Assembly: GCF_013283855.1 (NCBI RefSeq)
Contig: NZ_CP054056.1
Span: 682,001 to 746,000 of the forward strand
Length of the DNA: 64,000 bases
Direction of reading: 5' to 3'
Origin: Aquiluna borgnonia
GTDB lineage: Bacteria > Actinomycetota > Actinomycetes > Actinomycetales > Microbacteriaceae
The notes under the pieces are model-generated. The model made no database searches, was not told where the DNA came from, and worked only from the letters and a program-made list of their open reading frames with translations. The first letter of the stretch is position 1, and each line of letters starts with the position of its first letter. Shown piece after piece: positions 8,611 through 19,658 of this stretch. The position numbers were made by a program, and so were the translations under genes.

Positions 8611-9542
8611 GACACCTAACCTCAATTCGGGAACTGACCAGAGAGTCAGCCATCGCCTTGCTTGACAACGCCCAAGAGCTTGCGCAAGTTGGTGACCGAG
8701 AAGTCAAGAAACTCCCTGCACTACGTGGCAAAACCGTAGTGAATCTCTTCTTCGAAAACAGCACTCGAACCCGAATTAGTTTTGAGATTGCCGCTAAGCG
8801 CCTTAGCGCAGATGTCATAAACGTTTCGGCCGAGAGCTCCTCAGTTTCAAAGGGGGAGTCGCTCAAGGACACCGCGCAGACCCTGGAAGCTCTGGGGGCA
8901 GATGCGATTGTGCTGCGCCATCCAATGTCGGGTGCCCCCAAAATACTCGCCGCCCAGGGTTGGACCAAGGCCAGCATTGTGAATGCGGGTGATGGGTCTC
9001 ACGAGCATCCAACCCAGGCACTCCTGGACGCTCTTACCCTTCGGCAAGTAGCTGCATCCTCGACCGACTTGGCAGGGCTGAGGGTTTTGATTGTCGGAGA
9101 CATTCTGCACTCAAGGGTTGCCCGATCTAACATTTTGCTCTTGAACCTGCTGGGCGCAAATGTAGAGATCTGCGGACCAGAAGCACTGGTTCCCAGTGGA
9201 ATCGAGGAGCTCGGCGCAAGCATTTCGCATTCCTTTGACCAGGCTTTGGAGCGCAATCCCGATGCAGTGATGATGCTGCGGATCCAAAAGGAGCGCATGG
9301 ATGGTTCATACTTTGAATCCCCAGCGGCCTATGGCAGAGACTGGTCACTGAATTCCGAGCGGTTGTCAAAGCTTCGCCTAAACACCAAGATTCTTCACCC
9401 GGGCCCTATGAACCGAGGTTTGGAGATATCCGCAGAGGCTGCCGACGACTCACGCTCTCTAGTACTGAGGCAAGTAGCAAACGGGGTAGCCGTACGAATG
9501 GCCGTGCTGCACAACTGTCTAAGTTCAGGGGGTGAGTCATGA
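8607..9542 (+). CDS. pyrB: Aspartate carbamoyltransferase, catalytic subunit
   Basis: Joins carbamoyl phosphate and aspartate, the committed pyrimidine step. The 311-residue product has the carbamoyl-phosphate loop ENSTRTRISFE near residues 51-61, the RHP motif, and DGSHEHPTQALLD near residue 130. A GTG start overlaps the pyrR stop (GTGA), and the 3' end overlaps pyrC by four bases (ATGA). No regulatory subunit gene (pyrI) is nearby, as usual outside enterics and archaea. Family assignment is clear against ornithine carbamoyltransferase because of the HPTQALLD context and the operon. Confidence 0.96.
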   Translation: MRHLTSIRELTRESAIALLDNAQELAQVGDREVKKLPALRGKTVVNLFFENSTRTRISFEIAAKRLSADVINVSAESSSVSKGESLKDTAQTLEALGADAIVLRHPMSGAPKILAAQGWTKASIVNAGDGSHEHPTQALLDALTLRQVAASSTDLAGLRVLIVGDILHSRVARSNILLLNLLGANVEICGPEALVPSGIEELGASISHSFDQALERNPDAVMMLRIQKERMDGSYFESPAAYGRDWSLNSERLSKLRLNTKILHPGPMNRGLEISAEAADDSRSLVLRQVANGVAVRMAVLHNCLSSGGES

Positions 9543-10816
9543 AATCGGTTCTAAAAGGCGTCCAGTTACCAAACGGTAAAACAACAGACGTCACAATCGA
9601 AGGCACCACTATTGCCGCTATCGAATCAACCAGCGAGGCTGGTTTAGATTGCAGCGGCTTGATTGCCCTACCCGGATTCGTGGACGTCCACACTCACCTT
9701 CGAGAGCCAGGTTTTGAAGCCAGTGAGACCGTTTTGAGCGGAAGTCGCTCTGCCGCTGCGGGTGGCTACACAGCCGTCCTTGCGATGGCAAACACTGACC
9801 CCGTGACCGACAAAGCCGAAGTTGCCGAATTGGTTGCCAGACTTGGCGCTGAGTCAGGTTATTGCGAAGTTCAGCCCATAGGTTCTGTAACCAAGGGGCT
9901 CAGGGGTGCAGAGCTATCGGACCTTGAGGGACTAGCCAAATCCTCAGCCAAAGTTCGAATGTTCAGCGACGACGGAATGTGCGTCTTCGACGAGTCACTA
10001 ATGCGCGAAGCGCTAATTAGGGTCAAGGCATTTGACGGCGTGATTGCCCAGCACTCCCAGGATCCGCAACTCACAGTCGGGGCTCAGATGAACGAAGGTC
10101 CACTAGCTACCGAATTGGGTCTCAAGGGTTGGCCCGCCATTGCTGAGGAAGCAATCATAAAGCGGGATGCTCAGCTGGCCCTTGAAACGAATTCACGCTT
10201 GCACATTTGTCACCTGACGACCGCTGGTGCTGTCGAGGTTGTTCGGTGGGCAAAAGCCAAGGGGGCAAAAATAACCGCCGAGGTTACCCCGCACCACCTA
10301 TTGCTGACCGAAGAGTTGGTGCGGAGCTACGACCCCGTCTATAAGGTAAACCCACCACTGAGAAGGCAAGAAGATGCGCTGGCCCTGCAGGCGGCAGTTC
10401 TCGATGGAACCATCGACGTAATTGGAACCGATCACGCTCCGCACTCGGCTGAAAAGAAGCAGTGCGAGTGGCAAAACGCAGCCTTCGGGATGGTGGGCCT
10501 TGAGCACGCGGCATCGGTGCTGCAGCAAGTTCTGATCGAGAATGGGGGGCAAACCTGGGAGAGGTTCGCAGCTCTGATGAGCACAAAACCCGCTGAGATT
10601 GCAAGACTCACCGGCCAGGGAGAATTGCGAGTCGGTGCTGTGGCGAATTTAGCCTTAATAGACCCGAATGCTAGGCGCACCATCCAATTCCAAACGCACT
10701 CTAGGAGTCAAAATAACCCTTTCGCCAGGACAGTGCTTCCCGGAGCTGTGGTCCACACCATTTACAGAGGCAGGTTCACGGTTGTGAACCAGGAAGTTCA
10801 GGAACTAAATGGTTAG
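9539..10816 (+). CDS. pyrC: Dihydroorotase, class I
   Basis: Cyclises carbamoyl-aspartate to dihydroorotate in the amidohydrolase fold. The 425-residue length and sequence fit the class I (long) enzyme: the zinc-binding DVHTHLREPG (His51, His53), FSDDGMCV with the metal-bridging Asp typical of class I in place of a carbamylated Lys, and GTDHAPHS near the C-terminal third with the catalytic Asp. It overlaps pyrB by four bases and the following membrane-protein gene by eight. Class I enzymes often pair with PyrB, consistent with the overlap. Confidence 0.95.
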   Translation: MKSVLKGVQLPNGKTTDVTIEGTTIAAIESTSEAGLDCSGLIALPGFVDVHTHLREPGFEASETVLSGSRSAAAGGYTAVLAMANTDPVTDKAEVAELVARLGAESGYCEVQPIGSVTKGLRGAELSDLEGLAKSSAKVRMFSDDGMCVFDESLMREALIRVKAFDGVIAQHSQDPQLTVGAQMNEGPLATELGLKGWPAIAEEAIIKRDAQLALETNSRLHICHLTTAGAVEVVRWAKAKGAKITAEVTPHHLLLTEELVRSYDPVYKVNPPLRRQEDALALQAAVLDGTIDVIGTDHAPHSAEKKQCEWQNAAFGMVGLEHAASVLQQVLIENGGQTWERFAALMSTKPAEIARLTGQGELRVGAVANLALIDPNARRTIQFQTHSRSQNNPFARTVLPGAVVHTIYRGRFTVVNQEVQELNG

Positions 10817-11291
10817 GGAACTGATTGGCGCTGGAGCAATAGCCCTGGTTGCTTTGGTTGTGGTGCTGGTTTTCCTCTCGGTTAGATCCAAAACGCGCGC
10901 TCAAGAACAGTGGCTACCCAAACCACAGCCAGCCGTTCCCGGTGAGTCGATCGACGTCTTTTACGTCACAACCGTTTTCGCTGACCGCCCACTCGACCGA
11001 ATTTGGGCCTACGGCTTGGGCTACCGAGGCAAGGCCAGAGTAAACGCTGGTGCGGAGGGGATTTCTCTAGAGCGCGATGGGGAGCGCGGGTTCCTGATTC
11101 CTTCCCACGCGATAGTAAAAATCGGATCGGCAAGCGCAACCCTGGACAAGGGCGTCGAGCGCGATGGACTAACCAGCATCGAGTGGCAATTAGGAGAGGC
11201 AAGGGTCAGCACCATGCTTCGCTTCCAGTCCGCACAGCTGCGTAAGAGATTCAACGAACAGACAACAAGAGAAGGAGCCGTCAATGGATAA
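10809..11291 (+). CDS. Membrane-anchored protein of the pyr operon (Rv1382-like position)
   Basis: A 160-residue protein of unknown function. Residues 5-26 form one hydrophobic N-terminal helix (signal anchor), followed by a soluble domain of about 130 residues rich in beta-strand-like sequence with no catalytic motif I recognise. Mycobacterium tuberculosis has an export/membrane protein gene (Rv1382) at the same place between pyrC and carA, so this is probably its counterpart by position; similarity was not computed. It overlaps both neighbours by eight bases, so its synthesis is tied to PyrC and CarA. A pyrimidine-related or membrane-localising role is speculation. Confidence 0.75.
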   Translation: MVRELIGAGAIALVALVVVLVFLSVRSKTRAQEQWLPKPQPAVPGESIDVFYVTTVFADRPLDRIWAYGLGYRGKARVNAGAEGISLERDGERGFLIPSHAIVKIGSASATLDKGVERDGLTSIEWQLGEARVSTMLRFQSAQLRKRFNEQTTREGAVNG

Positions 11292-12399
11292 AGCATTCCT
11301 AGTGCTAGAAAATGGAATGGTATTTGAGGGCGAGGCTTTTGGAAGTCGCGGGCAGACCCTGGGCGAGCTGGTTTTCGCAACCGGTATGACGGGCTACCAG
11401 GAAACAATCACTGACCCCTCCTACGCGGGACAAATTGTCGTGCAAACCGCACCGCACATCGGAATCGTCGGCACCAATTCACGGGATGAAGAGTCCTCTA
11501 GGATCTGGGTTGCCGGTTACGTGGTTCGGGAACCCTCCAGGATTTCTAGTAACTTCCGGGCCGAGCGCACACTCGTGGAGGACCTCGTTCAGCAAGGCGT
11601 GGTTGGCATCTCAAACGTTGACACCAGAGCTATCACGCTGGCTATTCGAGACGCTGGTGCCATGCGAGCCGGAGTCTTTTCCGGGGATGCAATTGCCCCG
11701 CTCGAAGTGCTCTTGGATCGGGTGAAGCAAGCGCCTGAAATGAAGGGCCAAAGCCTCAGCTCCCAGGTAACCGCAGCCTCGAGGTACACCATCGATGCGA
11801 TTGGGGAGCAGGTAGGTAAGGTTGCCATTCTTGATTTAGGAATTAAGAGATCAACACTTGAACACCTCTCCGAGCGCGGTTTAGAGGTTGAAGTTTTCCC
11901 AGCGGACTCTTCATCCAGTGAAATCTTGGCTGCAAAACCAGATGCTGTGTTCTTCTCAAACGGTCCGGGGGACCCCCAAGCATCCGGGGCTCAAGTTGAA
12001 ATGCTTCGCGAAGTGCTTCGGGCTGGAAAGCCATTCTTTGGTATCTGCTTCGGAAACCAGTTGTTGGGGCGGGCGCTTGGCTTCGACACCTACAAGCTTG
12101 CATTTGGACACCGTGGAATCAACCAGCCGGTAAGGCAATCCGCTACCGGTCGGGTTGAGGTTACCGCCCACAACCACGGCTTCGCCGTTGCCATTGACGG
12201 CGATGAGGCTGATTCTCCTCAGGGCTTCGGCAAGGTCCGAGTAAGTCACAGGGGTCTCAATGACGGTGTCGTAGAGGGGCTTGAGTGCCTCGATATTCCA
12301 GCATTCTCGGTTCAATACCACCCCGAAGCTGCGGCCGGTCCACACGATTCGCACTACCTATTCGACAAGTTCATTGCCCTAATCAAGGAGAGCAAGTAA
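11284..12399 (+). CDS. carA: Carbamoyl-phosphate synthase small (glutaminase) subunit
   Basis: Releases ammonia from glutamine and passes it through a tunnel to CarB. The 371-residue protein has an N-terminal CarA-specific domain ([21 protein letters not shown] region split across the first 50 residues) and a C-terminal class I glutamine amidotransferase domain with the nucleophile Cys in [10 protein letters not shown] and the QYHPEA motif holding catalytic His and Glu. An AAGGAG ribosome-binding site precedes the ATG. The stop shares one base with carB (TAATG). Confidence 0.97.
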   Translation: MDKAFLVLENGMVFEGEAFGSRGQTLGELVFATGMTGYQETITDPSYAGQIVVQTAPHIGIVGTNSRDEESSRIWVAGYVVREPSRISSNFRAERTLVEDLVQQGVVGISNVDTRAITLAIRDAGAMRAGVFSGDAIAPLEVLLDRVKQAPEMKGQSLSSQVTAASRYTIDAIGEQVGKVAILDLGIKRSTLEHLSERGLEVEVFPADSSSSEILAAKPDAVFFSNGPGDPQASGAQVEMLREVLRAGKPFFGICFGNQLLGRALGFDTYKLAFGHRGINQPVRQSATGRVEVTAHNHGFAVAIDGDEADSPQGFGKVRVSHRGLNDGVVEGLECLDIPAFSVQYHPEAAAGPHDSHYLFDKFIALIKESK

Positions 12400-15300
12400 T
12401 GCCAAAGCGCAGCGACATCAAATCCGTTTTGGTAATCGGATCTGGCCCAATCGTGATTGGGCAGGCATGTGAGTTCGACTACTCCGGCACTCAGGCTTGC
12501 CGAGTGCTCCGTGAGGAGGGAATTCGAGTAATCCTGATTAACTCAAACCCTGCCACCATCATGACCGACCCGGACTTTGCAGATGCAACCTATGTTGAGC
12601 CGATTACCCCAGAGGTAATCGAAGCAATCATCGAAAAGGAAAAGCCGGACGCAATTTTGCCGACGCTAGGTGGCCAGACCGCCCTGAATGCAGCGATGTC
12701 ACTCTATGAGCGTGGGTCGTTAGAGAAGTACGGGGTTGAACTAATCGGAGCCAAAGTCGAGGCCATTCGAGCTGGCGAGGATCGCCAGGCCTTCAAGCAG
12801 CTGGTGCTTGATGCCGGAGCAGATGTTGCAAAAAGCGCCATTGCACACAACATGGACGAGGTGTTGGCGGCAGCCGACCAGCTCGGCTACCCGCTGGTAG
12901 TGAGGCCAAGCTTCACGATGGGTGGACTTGGATCTGGTTTCGCCTACAACGAGACTGATCTCAGGAGGATTGCTGGAGCTGGAATTCAGGCATCGCCGAC
13001 CTCTGAGGTATTGCTCGAGGAGTCGATTCTTGGATGGAAAGAGTACGAACTCGAGATGATGCGCGACAAGAATGACAACACCGTTGTCGTCTGCTCTATC
13101 GAAAACTTTGACCCGGTTGGAGTCCACACCGGTGACTCGATAACCGTAGCCCCGGCCATGACTTTGACCGACCGCGAGTATCAAAACCTCCGGGACATCG
13201 GAATAGAAATTATTCGTGCGGTCGGTGTTGATACCGGCGGCTGCAACATTCAGTTCGCAGTTGACCCAGTCGATGGCCGTGTGATCGTGATCGAAATGAA
13301 CCCGAGAGTGTCGCGATCTTCGGCGCTGGCATCAAAGGCGACCGGCTTTCCAATTGCCAAGATTGCTGCAAAATTGGCTATTGGCTACACCCTCGATGAG
13401 ATTCCTAACGACATCACAGGCGTGACCCCCGCCTCCTTCGAACCAACGCTGGACTACATCGTGGTTAAGGCTCCGCGCTTTGCGTTTGAGAAATTCCCGG
13501 CGGCCGACCCAACACTCACGACAACCATGAAGAGTGTTGGCGAAGCAATGGCTATCGGGCGAACTTTCTCTCAGGCACTTCAGAAGGCGCTGAGATCACT
13601 TGAGAAGCGCGGCAGCTCCTTCCACTGGTCGGAGCAAGCCCTATCAGCTGAAGAGCTTCTAGAGAAAATCAAAACGCCAACAGATGAGCGCATCGTTCAG
13701 GTCCAGCAGGCACTTCGCCTAGGCGCCAGTGCGGAACAGGTCTTCGAGGCCACAAAGATTGACCCCTGGTTTATAGACCAGATAGTTCTAATCAATGAGG
13801 TTGCTGCTTGGATCACCGACCTTCCAGAACTTACCTTTGAAAATCTAAAACGAGCAAAGCAGCATGGCTTCTCGGACCACCAAATCGGGCAGCTGCGCGG
13901 AATGTCCGAGGCCGCGGTTAGGCAATTGCGCCATGAACTGAACCTTCGCCCGGTTTACAAAACCGTTGATACCTGCGCGGGGGAGTTTCCGGCTCTGACC
14001 CCCTACCACTACAGCTCCTATGAGCAGATGACAGAGGTTAGACCTTCAGATCGCAAGAAGGTGGTCATCCTTGGTTCGGGACCAAACCGTATTGGGCAGG
14101 GTGTCGAATTTGACTACTCCTGTGTCCATGCCGCGTTTGCTCTTCGCGACGCCGGTTACGAAACCATCATGATCAATTGCAATCCGGAGACCGTCTCAAC
14201 CGACTACGACACCTCAGACCGACTGTATTTTGAGCCGCTGACCCTAGAGGATGTCCTGGAGGTTATTCACGCTGAATCTCAGTCCGGAGAGCTTGTGGGC
14301 GTGATGGTGCAGCTCGGTGGGCAAACAGCGCTGGGTCTTGCCAAGGGCTTGCAGGCAGCTGGCATACCAATCTTGGGCACCTCACCGGAGTCAATTGACC
14401 AGGCTGAAGAACGTGGGCAGTTCCAACAGATTCTTGACCAGGCTGGACTTCTCGCACCCGCAAATGGAATAGCTACAAATTTGAGCGAAGCCACATTAGT
14501 TGCTAACCGAATTGGCTACCCGGTGTTGGTCCGGCCTTCATTTGTGCTGGGCGGAAGGGGAATGGAAATCGTCTACGACGAAAATTCACTCTCTGGCTAC
14601 TTCGACAGAATCGCGGGCCACGCACTGGTTGACGCTGAACACCCATTGCTGGTTGACAGATTCCTGGACGATGCCATCGAGATAGACATTGATGCCATAT
14701 TCGATGGGCATCAGCTTTATGTGGGCGGCGTAATGGAGCACATCGAGGAAGCTGGTATTCACTCCGGGGACTCAAGCTGCACACTGCCCCCAATCACCCT
14801 CAGTGACTCGCAGATTGAGCGGGTAGCAAGCGCAACCGAAAAGATCGCGCGCGGCCTGAATGTCAGGGGTCTGATCAACGTCCAGTTTGCTTTGGCATCG
14901 GATGTCCTCTATGTCCTGGAGGCAAACCCTAGAGCTTCGAGAACCGTGCCGTTTGTCTCCAAGGCACTTGGCATAACCCTCGCCAAGGCCGCCTCCCTAG
15001 TTATGGCTGGGCAAAGTATTGATGAGCTAATCAGTAATGGACAGCTTCCGAAAAGTGATGGCCGCAGCCTTCCCGCGGGAACTCCAATTTCGGTAAAAGA
15101 GGCGGTTTTACCGTTCAAGCGCTTCGCTACCAGAGACGGAAGATTCGTCGACTCGCTGCTCGGTCCAGAAATGCGTTCAACCGGCGAGGTCATGGGCATT
15201 GACGTTGACTTCCCAACTGCATTTGCTAAAAGTCAGGCGGGCGCCGGGTCAAGCCTTCCAATTTCAGGCACTGTATTCATCTCGGTGGCAGATCGGGACA

Positions 15301-15692
15301 AGCCACAGGCCCTGCTTCCGGTTCGAAGGTTGGCACAGCTTGGCTACCGAATCCTTGCCACCGCTGGAACCGCGAGAATGCTTGGCCGCCACGGCATCAC
15401 GGCCGAACAAGTTGTCAAGCACTCCCAGGCGGCCCAGAACGAGCGCTCGATTGTTGACATGATCAACGCGGGCGAGGTTGATGTTGTTGTGAACACCCCG
15501 AGCGGTGCCGATGCTAGAAGTGACGGGTACGAGATTCGCGCCGCCACCACGGCAGCTGATAAGCCGATATTCACCACCATCGCGCAGCTTGCCGCTGCTA
15601 TCGGGTCATTCGAAGTGATTCGCGAGGGTGGATTCAAAGTGAAGCCGCTCCAGGAGCACGCCGCCGATCGAAAGGCACTGATCGGTGGGTAA
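12399..15692 (+). CDS. carB: Carbamoyl-phosphate synthase large subunit
   Basis: Uses two ATP, bicarbonate and ammonia to form carbamoyl phosphate for pyrimidines and arginine. The 1097-residue protein shows the expected internal duplication: two ATP-grasp synthetase halves, each opened by a GSGP loop ([19 protein letters not shown] near residue 14 and [17 protein letters not shown] near residue 561), plus a C-terminal MGS-like allosteric domain. The frame is open 38 codons further upstream, but the ATG overlapping carA gives the conserved start [10 protein letters not shown] and follows AAGGAG. It overlaps pyrF by eight bases. Confidence 0.97.
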   Translation: MPKRSDIKSVLVIGSGPIVIGQACEFDYSGTQACRVLREEGIRVILINSNPATIMTDPDFADATYVEPITPEVIEAIIEKEKPDAILPTLGGQTALNAAMSLYERGSLEKYGVELIGAKVEAIRAGEDRQAFKQLVLDAGADVAKSAIAHNMDEVLAAADQLGYPLVVRPSFTMGGLGSGFAYNETDLRRIAGAGIQASPTSEVLLEESILGWKEYELEMMRDKNDNTVVVCSIENFDPVGVHTGDSITVAPAMTLTDREYQNLRDIGIEIIRAVGVDTGGCNIQFAVDPVDGRVIVIEMNPRVSRSSALASKATGFPIAKIAAKLAIGYTLDEIPNDITGVTPASFEPTLDYIVVKAPRFAFEKFPAADPTLTTTMKSVGEAMAIGRTFSQALQKALRSLEKRGSSFHWSEQALSAEELLEKIKTPTDERIVQVQQALRLGASAEQVFEATKIDPWFIDQIVLINEVAAWITDLPELTFENLKRAKQHGFSDHQIGQLRGMSEAAVRQLRHELNLRPVYKTVDTCAGEFPALTPYHYSSYEQMTEVRPSDRKKVVILGSGPNRIGQGVEFDYSCVHAAFALRDAGYETIMINCNPETVSTDYDTSDRLYFEPLTLEDVLEVIHAESQSGELVGVMVQLGGQTALGLAKGLQAAGIPILGTSPESIDQAEERGQFQQILDQAGLLAPANGIATNLSEATLVANRIGYPVLVRPSFVLGGRGMEIVYDENSLSGYFDRIAGHALVDAEHPLLVDRFLDDAIEIDIDAIFDGHQLYVGGVMEHIEEAGIHSGDSSCTLPPITLSDSQIERVASATEKIARGLNVRGLINVQFALASDVLYVLEANPRASRTVPFVSKALGITLAKAASLVMAGQSIDELISNGQLPKSDGRSLPAGTPISVKEAVLPFKRFATRDGRFVDSLLGPEMRSTGEVMGIDVDFPTAFAKSQAGAGSSLPISGTVFISVADRDKPQALLPVRRLAQLGYRILATAGTARMLGRHGITAEQVVKHSQAAQNERSIVDMINAGEVDVVVNTPSGADARSDGYEIRAATTAADKPIFTTIAQLAAAIGSFEVIREGGFKVKPLQEHAADRKALIGG

Positions 15693-16491
15693 ATTTTCAG
15701 CAAGGCTCTCTCGATCAGTTGCAGAGTTCGGTCCGATTTGCCTCGGTATTGACCCCTCAGAGACTGAGCTTGGTAATTTTGACCTTCCTGATTCAGCGGC
15801 GGGTGCCAGGGAATACGGATTGCGCCTAGTCAACGCTGCAACCGGGCTCATCGGTATTGTGAAACCTCAGATTGGCTTCTTTGAGCGATTTGGCTCGCTT
15901 GGTTATCAAGCACTGGAGGAAGTAATCACGGCTGCGAGAGATGCGTCACTTCTAGTGATCGCGGATGCGAAGCGCGGAGACATTGGCACGACAATGCTCG
16001 GATATGCCCAGGGCTGGTTCGGAGACGACTCCCCGCTTCGATCAGACGCACTTACAGTTTCCGGCTACCTTGGTCCCTCATCGCTGGCGGAGACTCTTGA
16101 CCATGCCCTTGATGTCCAAGCTGGACTCTTTCTGCTCGCCGCCACCAGCAACCCCGAAGCCGGTGAGCTTCAAAAGGGGATGATTGGATCCCAGACCGTC
16201 GCATCTCGAGCGATCGAACTCGCCTCCGAGATTGGCAGGGGAGAAATAGGCGTTGTAATTGGCGCAACTCAAGATCTTGAGGAATTCGGCATCGGGCGAG
16301 TCAAAGAATCTGACATTGGAATCCCGATCCTGGCACCAGGATTTGGCGCCCAGGGGGCGTTGCTGGAGAACCTTGAGTCGATTTTTGGGGCCAGCAGCGG
16401 TCGAGTTATTGCAGCAATGTCCAGAGAGTTGACCAGAGGTGGGGCGGCTAAGTTGGTGCGAAACATCGAGAAGGCGAAGGAAAAACTGTGA
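15685..16491 (+). CDS. pyrF: Orotidine 5'-phosphate decarboxylase, type 2
   Basis: Decarboxylates OMP to UMP. The 268-residue product is of the longer type 2 group found in actinobacteria: CLGIDPSE near residue 19 and the catalytic [13 protein letters not shown] (Asp-x-Lys-x-x-Asp) near residues 91-103. The GTG start overlaps carB by eight bases. The next gene, gmk, overlaps by four bases; in mycobacteria the nucleoid protein gene mihF normally lies in between and is absent here. pyrD and pyrE are not in this operon. Confidence 0.93.
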   Translation: MGKFSARLSRSVAEFGPICLGIDPSETELGNFDLPDSAAGAREYGLRLVNAATGLIGIVKPQIGFFERFGSLGYQALEEVITAARDASLLVIADAKRGDIGTTMLGYAQGWFGDDSPLRSDALTVSGYLGPSSLAETLDHALDVQAGLFLLAATSNPEAGELQKGMIGSQTVASRAIELASEIGRGEIGVVIGATQDLEEFGIGRVKESDIGIPILAPGFGAQGALLENLESIFGASSGRVIAAMSRELTRGGAAKLVRNIEKAKEKL

Positions 16492-17048
16492 GTCTGATTG
16501 TGCTGGCTGGCCCAGCAGGGGTCGGCAAAGGCAGTATCGTCCGCTGGATTTTAGAGAACCGAAATGATTTCACGGTATCTGTCTCGGCCACCACAAGAGA
16601 CCCGAGACCGGGAGAAGTAGATGGGGTTCACTACCACTTCGTAACGAACGACCAGTTCGAAAACCTAATGGCTGAGGGTCGAATGCTCGAATGGGCAAAG
16701 GTTCACGGCGCCAATTACTACGGCACAATGCGCGCTGAGCTAGAGAGGGCTGAGGCGGAAGATAAGCATCTCCTGCTGGAGATTGACCTTCAGGGTGCCA
16801 GGCAGGTGGCCCACCTGATGCCAAACGCCATTCAGATTTTCATCCACCCACCAAGCTTTGAAGAGCTGGAACGAAGGCTTCGTTCCAGGGCGACGGAGAC
16901 AGAATCCCAAATTCAAACTAGACTTGAGACAGCTCGCATGGAGTTAGCCAATGCGGGGGAGTTTCAATACCAGGTAATCAATGAGAATCTTGAGCAGTGC
17001 GCTCTTGAAATCCTCGGCCTGGTTAGATCACACGAAGGACAAAAATGA
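16488..17048 (+). CDS. gmk: Guanylate kinase
   Basis: Phosphorylates GMP to GDP. The 186-residue protein has P-loop GPAGVGKGS near residues 8-16, the GMP-binding [19 protein letters not shown] segment, [14 protein letters not shown], and [11 protein letters not shown]. No N-terminal extension (for instance a nucleoid-protein domain) is present. A GTG start overlaps pyrF. The 3' end overlaps rpoZ by four bases; the gmk-rpoZ pair is widely conserved and links guanine nucleotide supply with RNA polymerase. Confidence 0.96.
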   Translation: MSLIVLAGPAGVGKGSIVRWILENRNDFTVSVSATTRDPRPGEVDGVHYHFVTNDQFENLMAEGRMLEWAKVHGANYYGTMRAELERAEAEDKHLLLEIDLQGARQVAHLMPNAIQIFIHPPSFEELERRLRSRATETESQIQTRLETARMELANAGEFQYQVINENLEQCALEILGLVRSHEGQK

Positions 17049-17299
17049 GCGACAAGCTTCAGGGAATCGTAAACCCACCAATTGACGAGCTACTCAGCAA
17101 GGTCGGTTCCAACTATGAGCTCGTGATCTTCGCCTCGAAGCGTGCCAGACAGATCAACGAGTATTACAGTGCGCTCCACGAGGGAAGCCTGTTCAACTAC
17201 GTCGGCCCACTGGTTGACTCTTCGATTGACGACAAGCCCCTTAGCATCGCCCTGCACGAGGTCTACCAGGGCAAGCTGGTCAAAAAGAGCGCCAACTAG
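17045..17299 (+). CDS. rpoZ: RNA polymerase omega subunit
   Basis: A small subunit that wraps the beta-prime C-terminus and aids RNA polymerase assembly. The 84-residue protein has the family signature [15 protein letters not shown] at about residues 28-42, a NPPIDELL N-terminus, and [10 protein letters not shown] near the C-terminus. It overlaps gmk by four bases (ATGA) and is followed six bases later by coaBC, the usual actinobacterial order gmk-rpoZ-coaBC-metK. Confidence 0.95.
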   Translation: MSDKLQGIVNPPIDELLSKVGSNYELVIFASKRARQINEYYSALHEGSLFNYVGPLVDSSIDDKPLSIALHEVYQGKLVKKSAN

Positions 17300-17305
17300 C
17301 AACAC

Positions 17306-18448
17306 ATGAGAATTCTGCTTGGCATCACCGGCGGAATTGCTGCCTATAAGGCCGCGAACCTGATTCGCGGATTTTCCGAGTTGGGCCACGAGGTTACTGC
17401 CGTCCCGACGGAGAACGCACTTAGGTTCATTGGTAAACCAACCCTCGAGGCGCTTTCAGGTCACCCGGTTGAAACCGACATGTATGTCGATGTCGATATG
17501 GTAAGACACGTCGAACTTGGTCAGCAAGCAGACCTGATTGTCATTGCCCCCGCTACCGCATCCTTCATCGCTCGGCTAGCTGCGGGCATTGCGGATGATT
17601 TGCTGCTCAATGCGGTATTAGCCTCGAAGGCACCAGTCGTCCTGGCACCCGCGATGCACACCGAGATGTGGCAAAACTCAGCAACCCGAGCAAACATTGA
17701 GACTCTTGCCCAAAGGGGAATTCGGGTATTGGAACCGAGCTCAGGAAGGCTGACCGGAGCGGATTCGGGACCAGGAAGGCTTCCTGAGACCAACGAGATC
17801 ATTAGCTTCGCCCTATCGGGCGGACTGCTCAATGGAAAGCGCGTTCTCATCACCGCAGGTGGGACCAGGGAACCGATTGACGCTGTGCGCTACATTGGCA
17901 ACTCGTCATCCGGGCGGATGGGCATAGAGCTGGCAAGGGCGGCTCGGGATATGGGTGCCGCGGTGACGTTAGTTGCGGCAAACATCGAACTTCCGCTACC
18001 CCCAGGAATTGAAATTATTCGAGTCTCTAGCGTTGACGAGTTAGAGCTGGCGATGGAGCGAGAAGCGGATCTGCTAGTCATGGCAGCCGCTGTTTCAGAT
18101 TTTAAGGTAGCCAACCCCCACCCTGGAAAGCTCAAGCGATCGGCCGGATTGACGCTTGAATTGAAACCAACAAAAGACCTGGTCGCAAACTACGCGGCCA
18201 AGCATCAAAAAGCCTGCAAGGTGGCTTTTGCGCTAGCCGAAGAGTCTGATGAGCGTCTGATTGAAATCAGCAGGCAGAAACTTTGGGACAAAGGCGTAAA
18301 CGTTGTAATCGGGAACTCATTTGACTCGCTGGCCTCTTCTCAGACCGAGGTGCAGTTTGTAACAGACTCGAGCTCGGTATGTCTCACCGGCAGCAAATCA
18401 GAGGTCAGCGTAAAGATCTTGGAGCTTGTCGCACCGCTGGTGAAATGA
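17306..18448 (+). CDS. coaBC: Bifunctional phosphopantothenoylcysteine decarboxylase / synthetase
   Basis: Couples cysteine to phosphopantothenate (CTP-dependent, CoaB) and decarboxylates the product (FMN-dependent, CoaC) in coenzyme A synthesis. The 380-residue protein has an N-terminal flavoprotein domain with TGGIAAYKAANLIRGF and PAMHTEMW (the PAMN-type motif; the H form is common in actinobacteria), and a C-terminal CoaB domain starting ITAGGTREPIDAVRYIGN and containing KLKRS and KPTKDLVA, which contact CTP and phosphopantothenate. Length and domain order are standard. Confidence 0.95.
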   Translation: MRILLGITGGIAAYKAANLIRGFSELGHEVTAVPTENALRFIGKPTLEALSGHPVETDMYVDVDMVRHVELGQQADLIVIAPATASFIARLAAGIADDLLLNAVLASKAPVVLAPAMHTEMWQNSATRANIETLAQRGIRVLEPSSGRLTGADSGPGRLPETNEIISFALSGGLLNGKRVLITAGGTREPIDAVRYIGNSSSGRMGIELARAARDMGAAVTLVAANIELPLPPGIEIIRVSSVDELELAMEREADLLVMAAAVSDFKVANPHPGKLKRSAGLTLELKPTKDLVANYAAKHQKACKVAFALAEESDERLIEISRQKLWDKGVNVVIGNSFDSLASSQTEVQFVTDSSSVCLTGSKSEVSVKILELVAPLVK

Positions 18449-18458
18449 GGCTCTGGGC

Positions 18459-18464
18459 TAAACT
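18459..18464 (+). promoter_or_regulatory. Possible -10 box of a leaderless metK transcript
   Basis: TAAACT occupies -12 to -7 relative to the metK ATG, so transcription would begin at the A of the start codon. The 22-base gap after coaBC has no Shine-Dalgarno sequence. No good -35 is visible. Placement matches the leaderless signature of actinobacteria. Confidence 0.45.
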
Positions 18465-18470
18465 TTCCCC

Positions 18471-19658
18471 ATGACGCTACGCACATTTACCTCTGAATCG
18501 GTCACTGAAGGCCACCCCGACAAAATCTGCGATCAAATCTCAGATACCATCCTGGACGCGATGTTGGAACAAGATCCGCAAGCTCGCGTTGCAGTTGAGA
18601 CCCTAGTAACCACCGGCTTGGTTCACGTTGCCGGTGAGGTCACCACCAGTGGATATGTTGAGATACCACAGCTGGTTCGCCAGAAGATCTTAGACATTGG
18701 CTATAACTCATCCGAGATTGGTTTTGATGGAAACTCCTGCGGAGTTTCGATTTCAATCGGAGCCCAATCGCCAGACATCGCCTCCGGAGTTGACTCGGCG
18801 CTCGAGATCAGGGGCGGTTCGGCAGATTCGGATAACCAGCTCGGTGCTGGAGACCAGGGAATGATGTTTGGTTATGCAACCAACGAGTCCTCCGTGCTAA
18901 TGCCGACTCCGATTTTGCTCTCCCACCGCATCACCGAAAAGCTCAGTGCCGTAAGACGCGAGCTCAACAACTCCGTTCTAAGGCCTGACGGGAAGGCTCA
19001 GGTGTCAGTCGTTTATGACGGCCACACACCGGTTGCAATCGATACCGTAGTGCTCTCCACGCAGCACCACCAGGATGTGACTCAGGATGACCTCGCGGCA
19101 TTGCTCCTGGAGCGAGTTATTGGACCGGTGCTGGGTGAATCAGGTCTTGACGCCAGCAATACGAAGTACTTCATCAACCCCTCTGGGCGCTTCGTAATTG
19201 GAGGCCCACAAGGAGATGCTGGCCTAACAGGAAGAAAAATCATCGTCGACACCTATGGTGGCATGGCCAGACACGGCGGAGGGGCATTTAGCGGCAAGGA
19301 TCCCTCAAAGGTCGATCGTTCTGCTGCCTACGCCATGCGCTGGGTTGCCAAGAACGTGGTTGCCGCTGGGCTTGCGGATCGCGCTGAAATCCAGGTCGCC
19401 TATGCCATCGGCGTTGCAAAGCCGGTCGCGGTGTTCGTCGAGACCTTTGGAACCGAGAAGGTTGAAACTGCCGCCATTGAGCGGGCAATTGCCGCGGTAT
19501 TTGACCTCAGACCTGCAGCCATAATTCGTGACTTAGACCTTCGTCGCCCGATCTATGCCAAGACAGCTGCCTACGGACATTTTGGCAGGGAGTTGGCTGA
19601 GTTCACCTGGGAAAAAACCGACCGCGCAGCTGCGCTAGCCGAGGCTGCAGGTCGCTAA
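18471..19658 (+). CDS. metK: S-adenosylmethionine synthetase
   Basis: Forms S-adenosylmethionine from methionine and ATP. The 395-residue protein has the three-fold repeated MAT architecture with [16 protein letters not shown] near the start, [12 protein letters not shown] at about residue 125, and [19 protein letters not shown] near residue 267, covering the ATP, metal and methionine sites. It starts [17 protein letters not shown]. The stop directly abuts the priA ATG. The absence of a ribosome-binding site and the TAAACT box suggest leaderless expression. Confidence 0.97.
   Translation: MTLRTFTSESVTEGHPDKICDQISDTILDAMLEQDPQARVAVETLVTTGLVHVAGEVTTSGYVEIPQLVRQKILDIGYNSSEIGFDGNSCGVSISIGAQSPDIASGVDSALEIRGGSADSDNQLGAGDQGMMFGYATNESSVLMPTPILLSHRITEKLSAVRRELNNSVLRPDGKAQVSVVYDGHTPVAIDTVVLSTQHHQDVTQDDLAALLLERVIGPVLGESGLDASNTKYFINPSGRFVIGGPQGDAGLTGRKIIVDTYGGMARHGGGAFSGKDPSKVDRSAAYAMRWVAKNVVAAGLADRAEIQVAYAIGVAKPVAVFVETFGTEKVETAAIERAIAAVFDLRPAAIIRDLDLRRPIYAKTAAYGHFGRELAEFTWEKTDRAAALAEAAGR

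Noticed and set aside
12285-12398. Upstream extension of carB by 38 codons
   Set aside because: It lies wholly inside carA in another frame; ATG 12399 has AAGGAG and gives the conserved CarB N-terminus.
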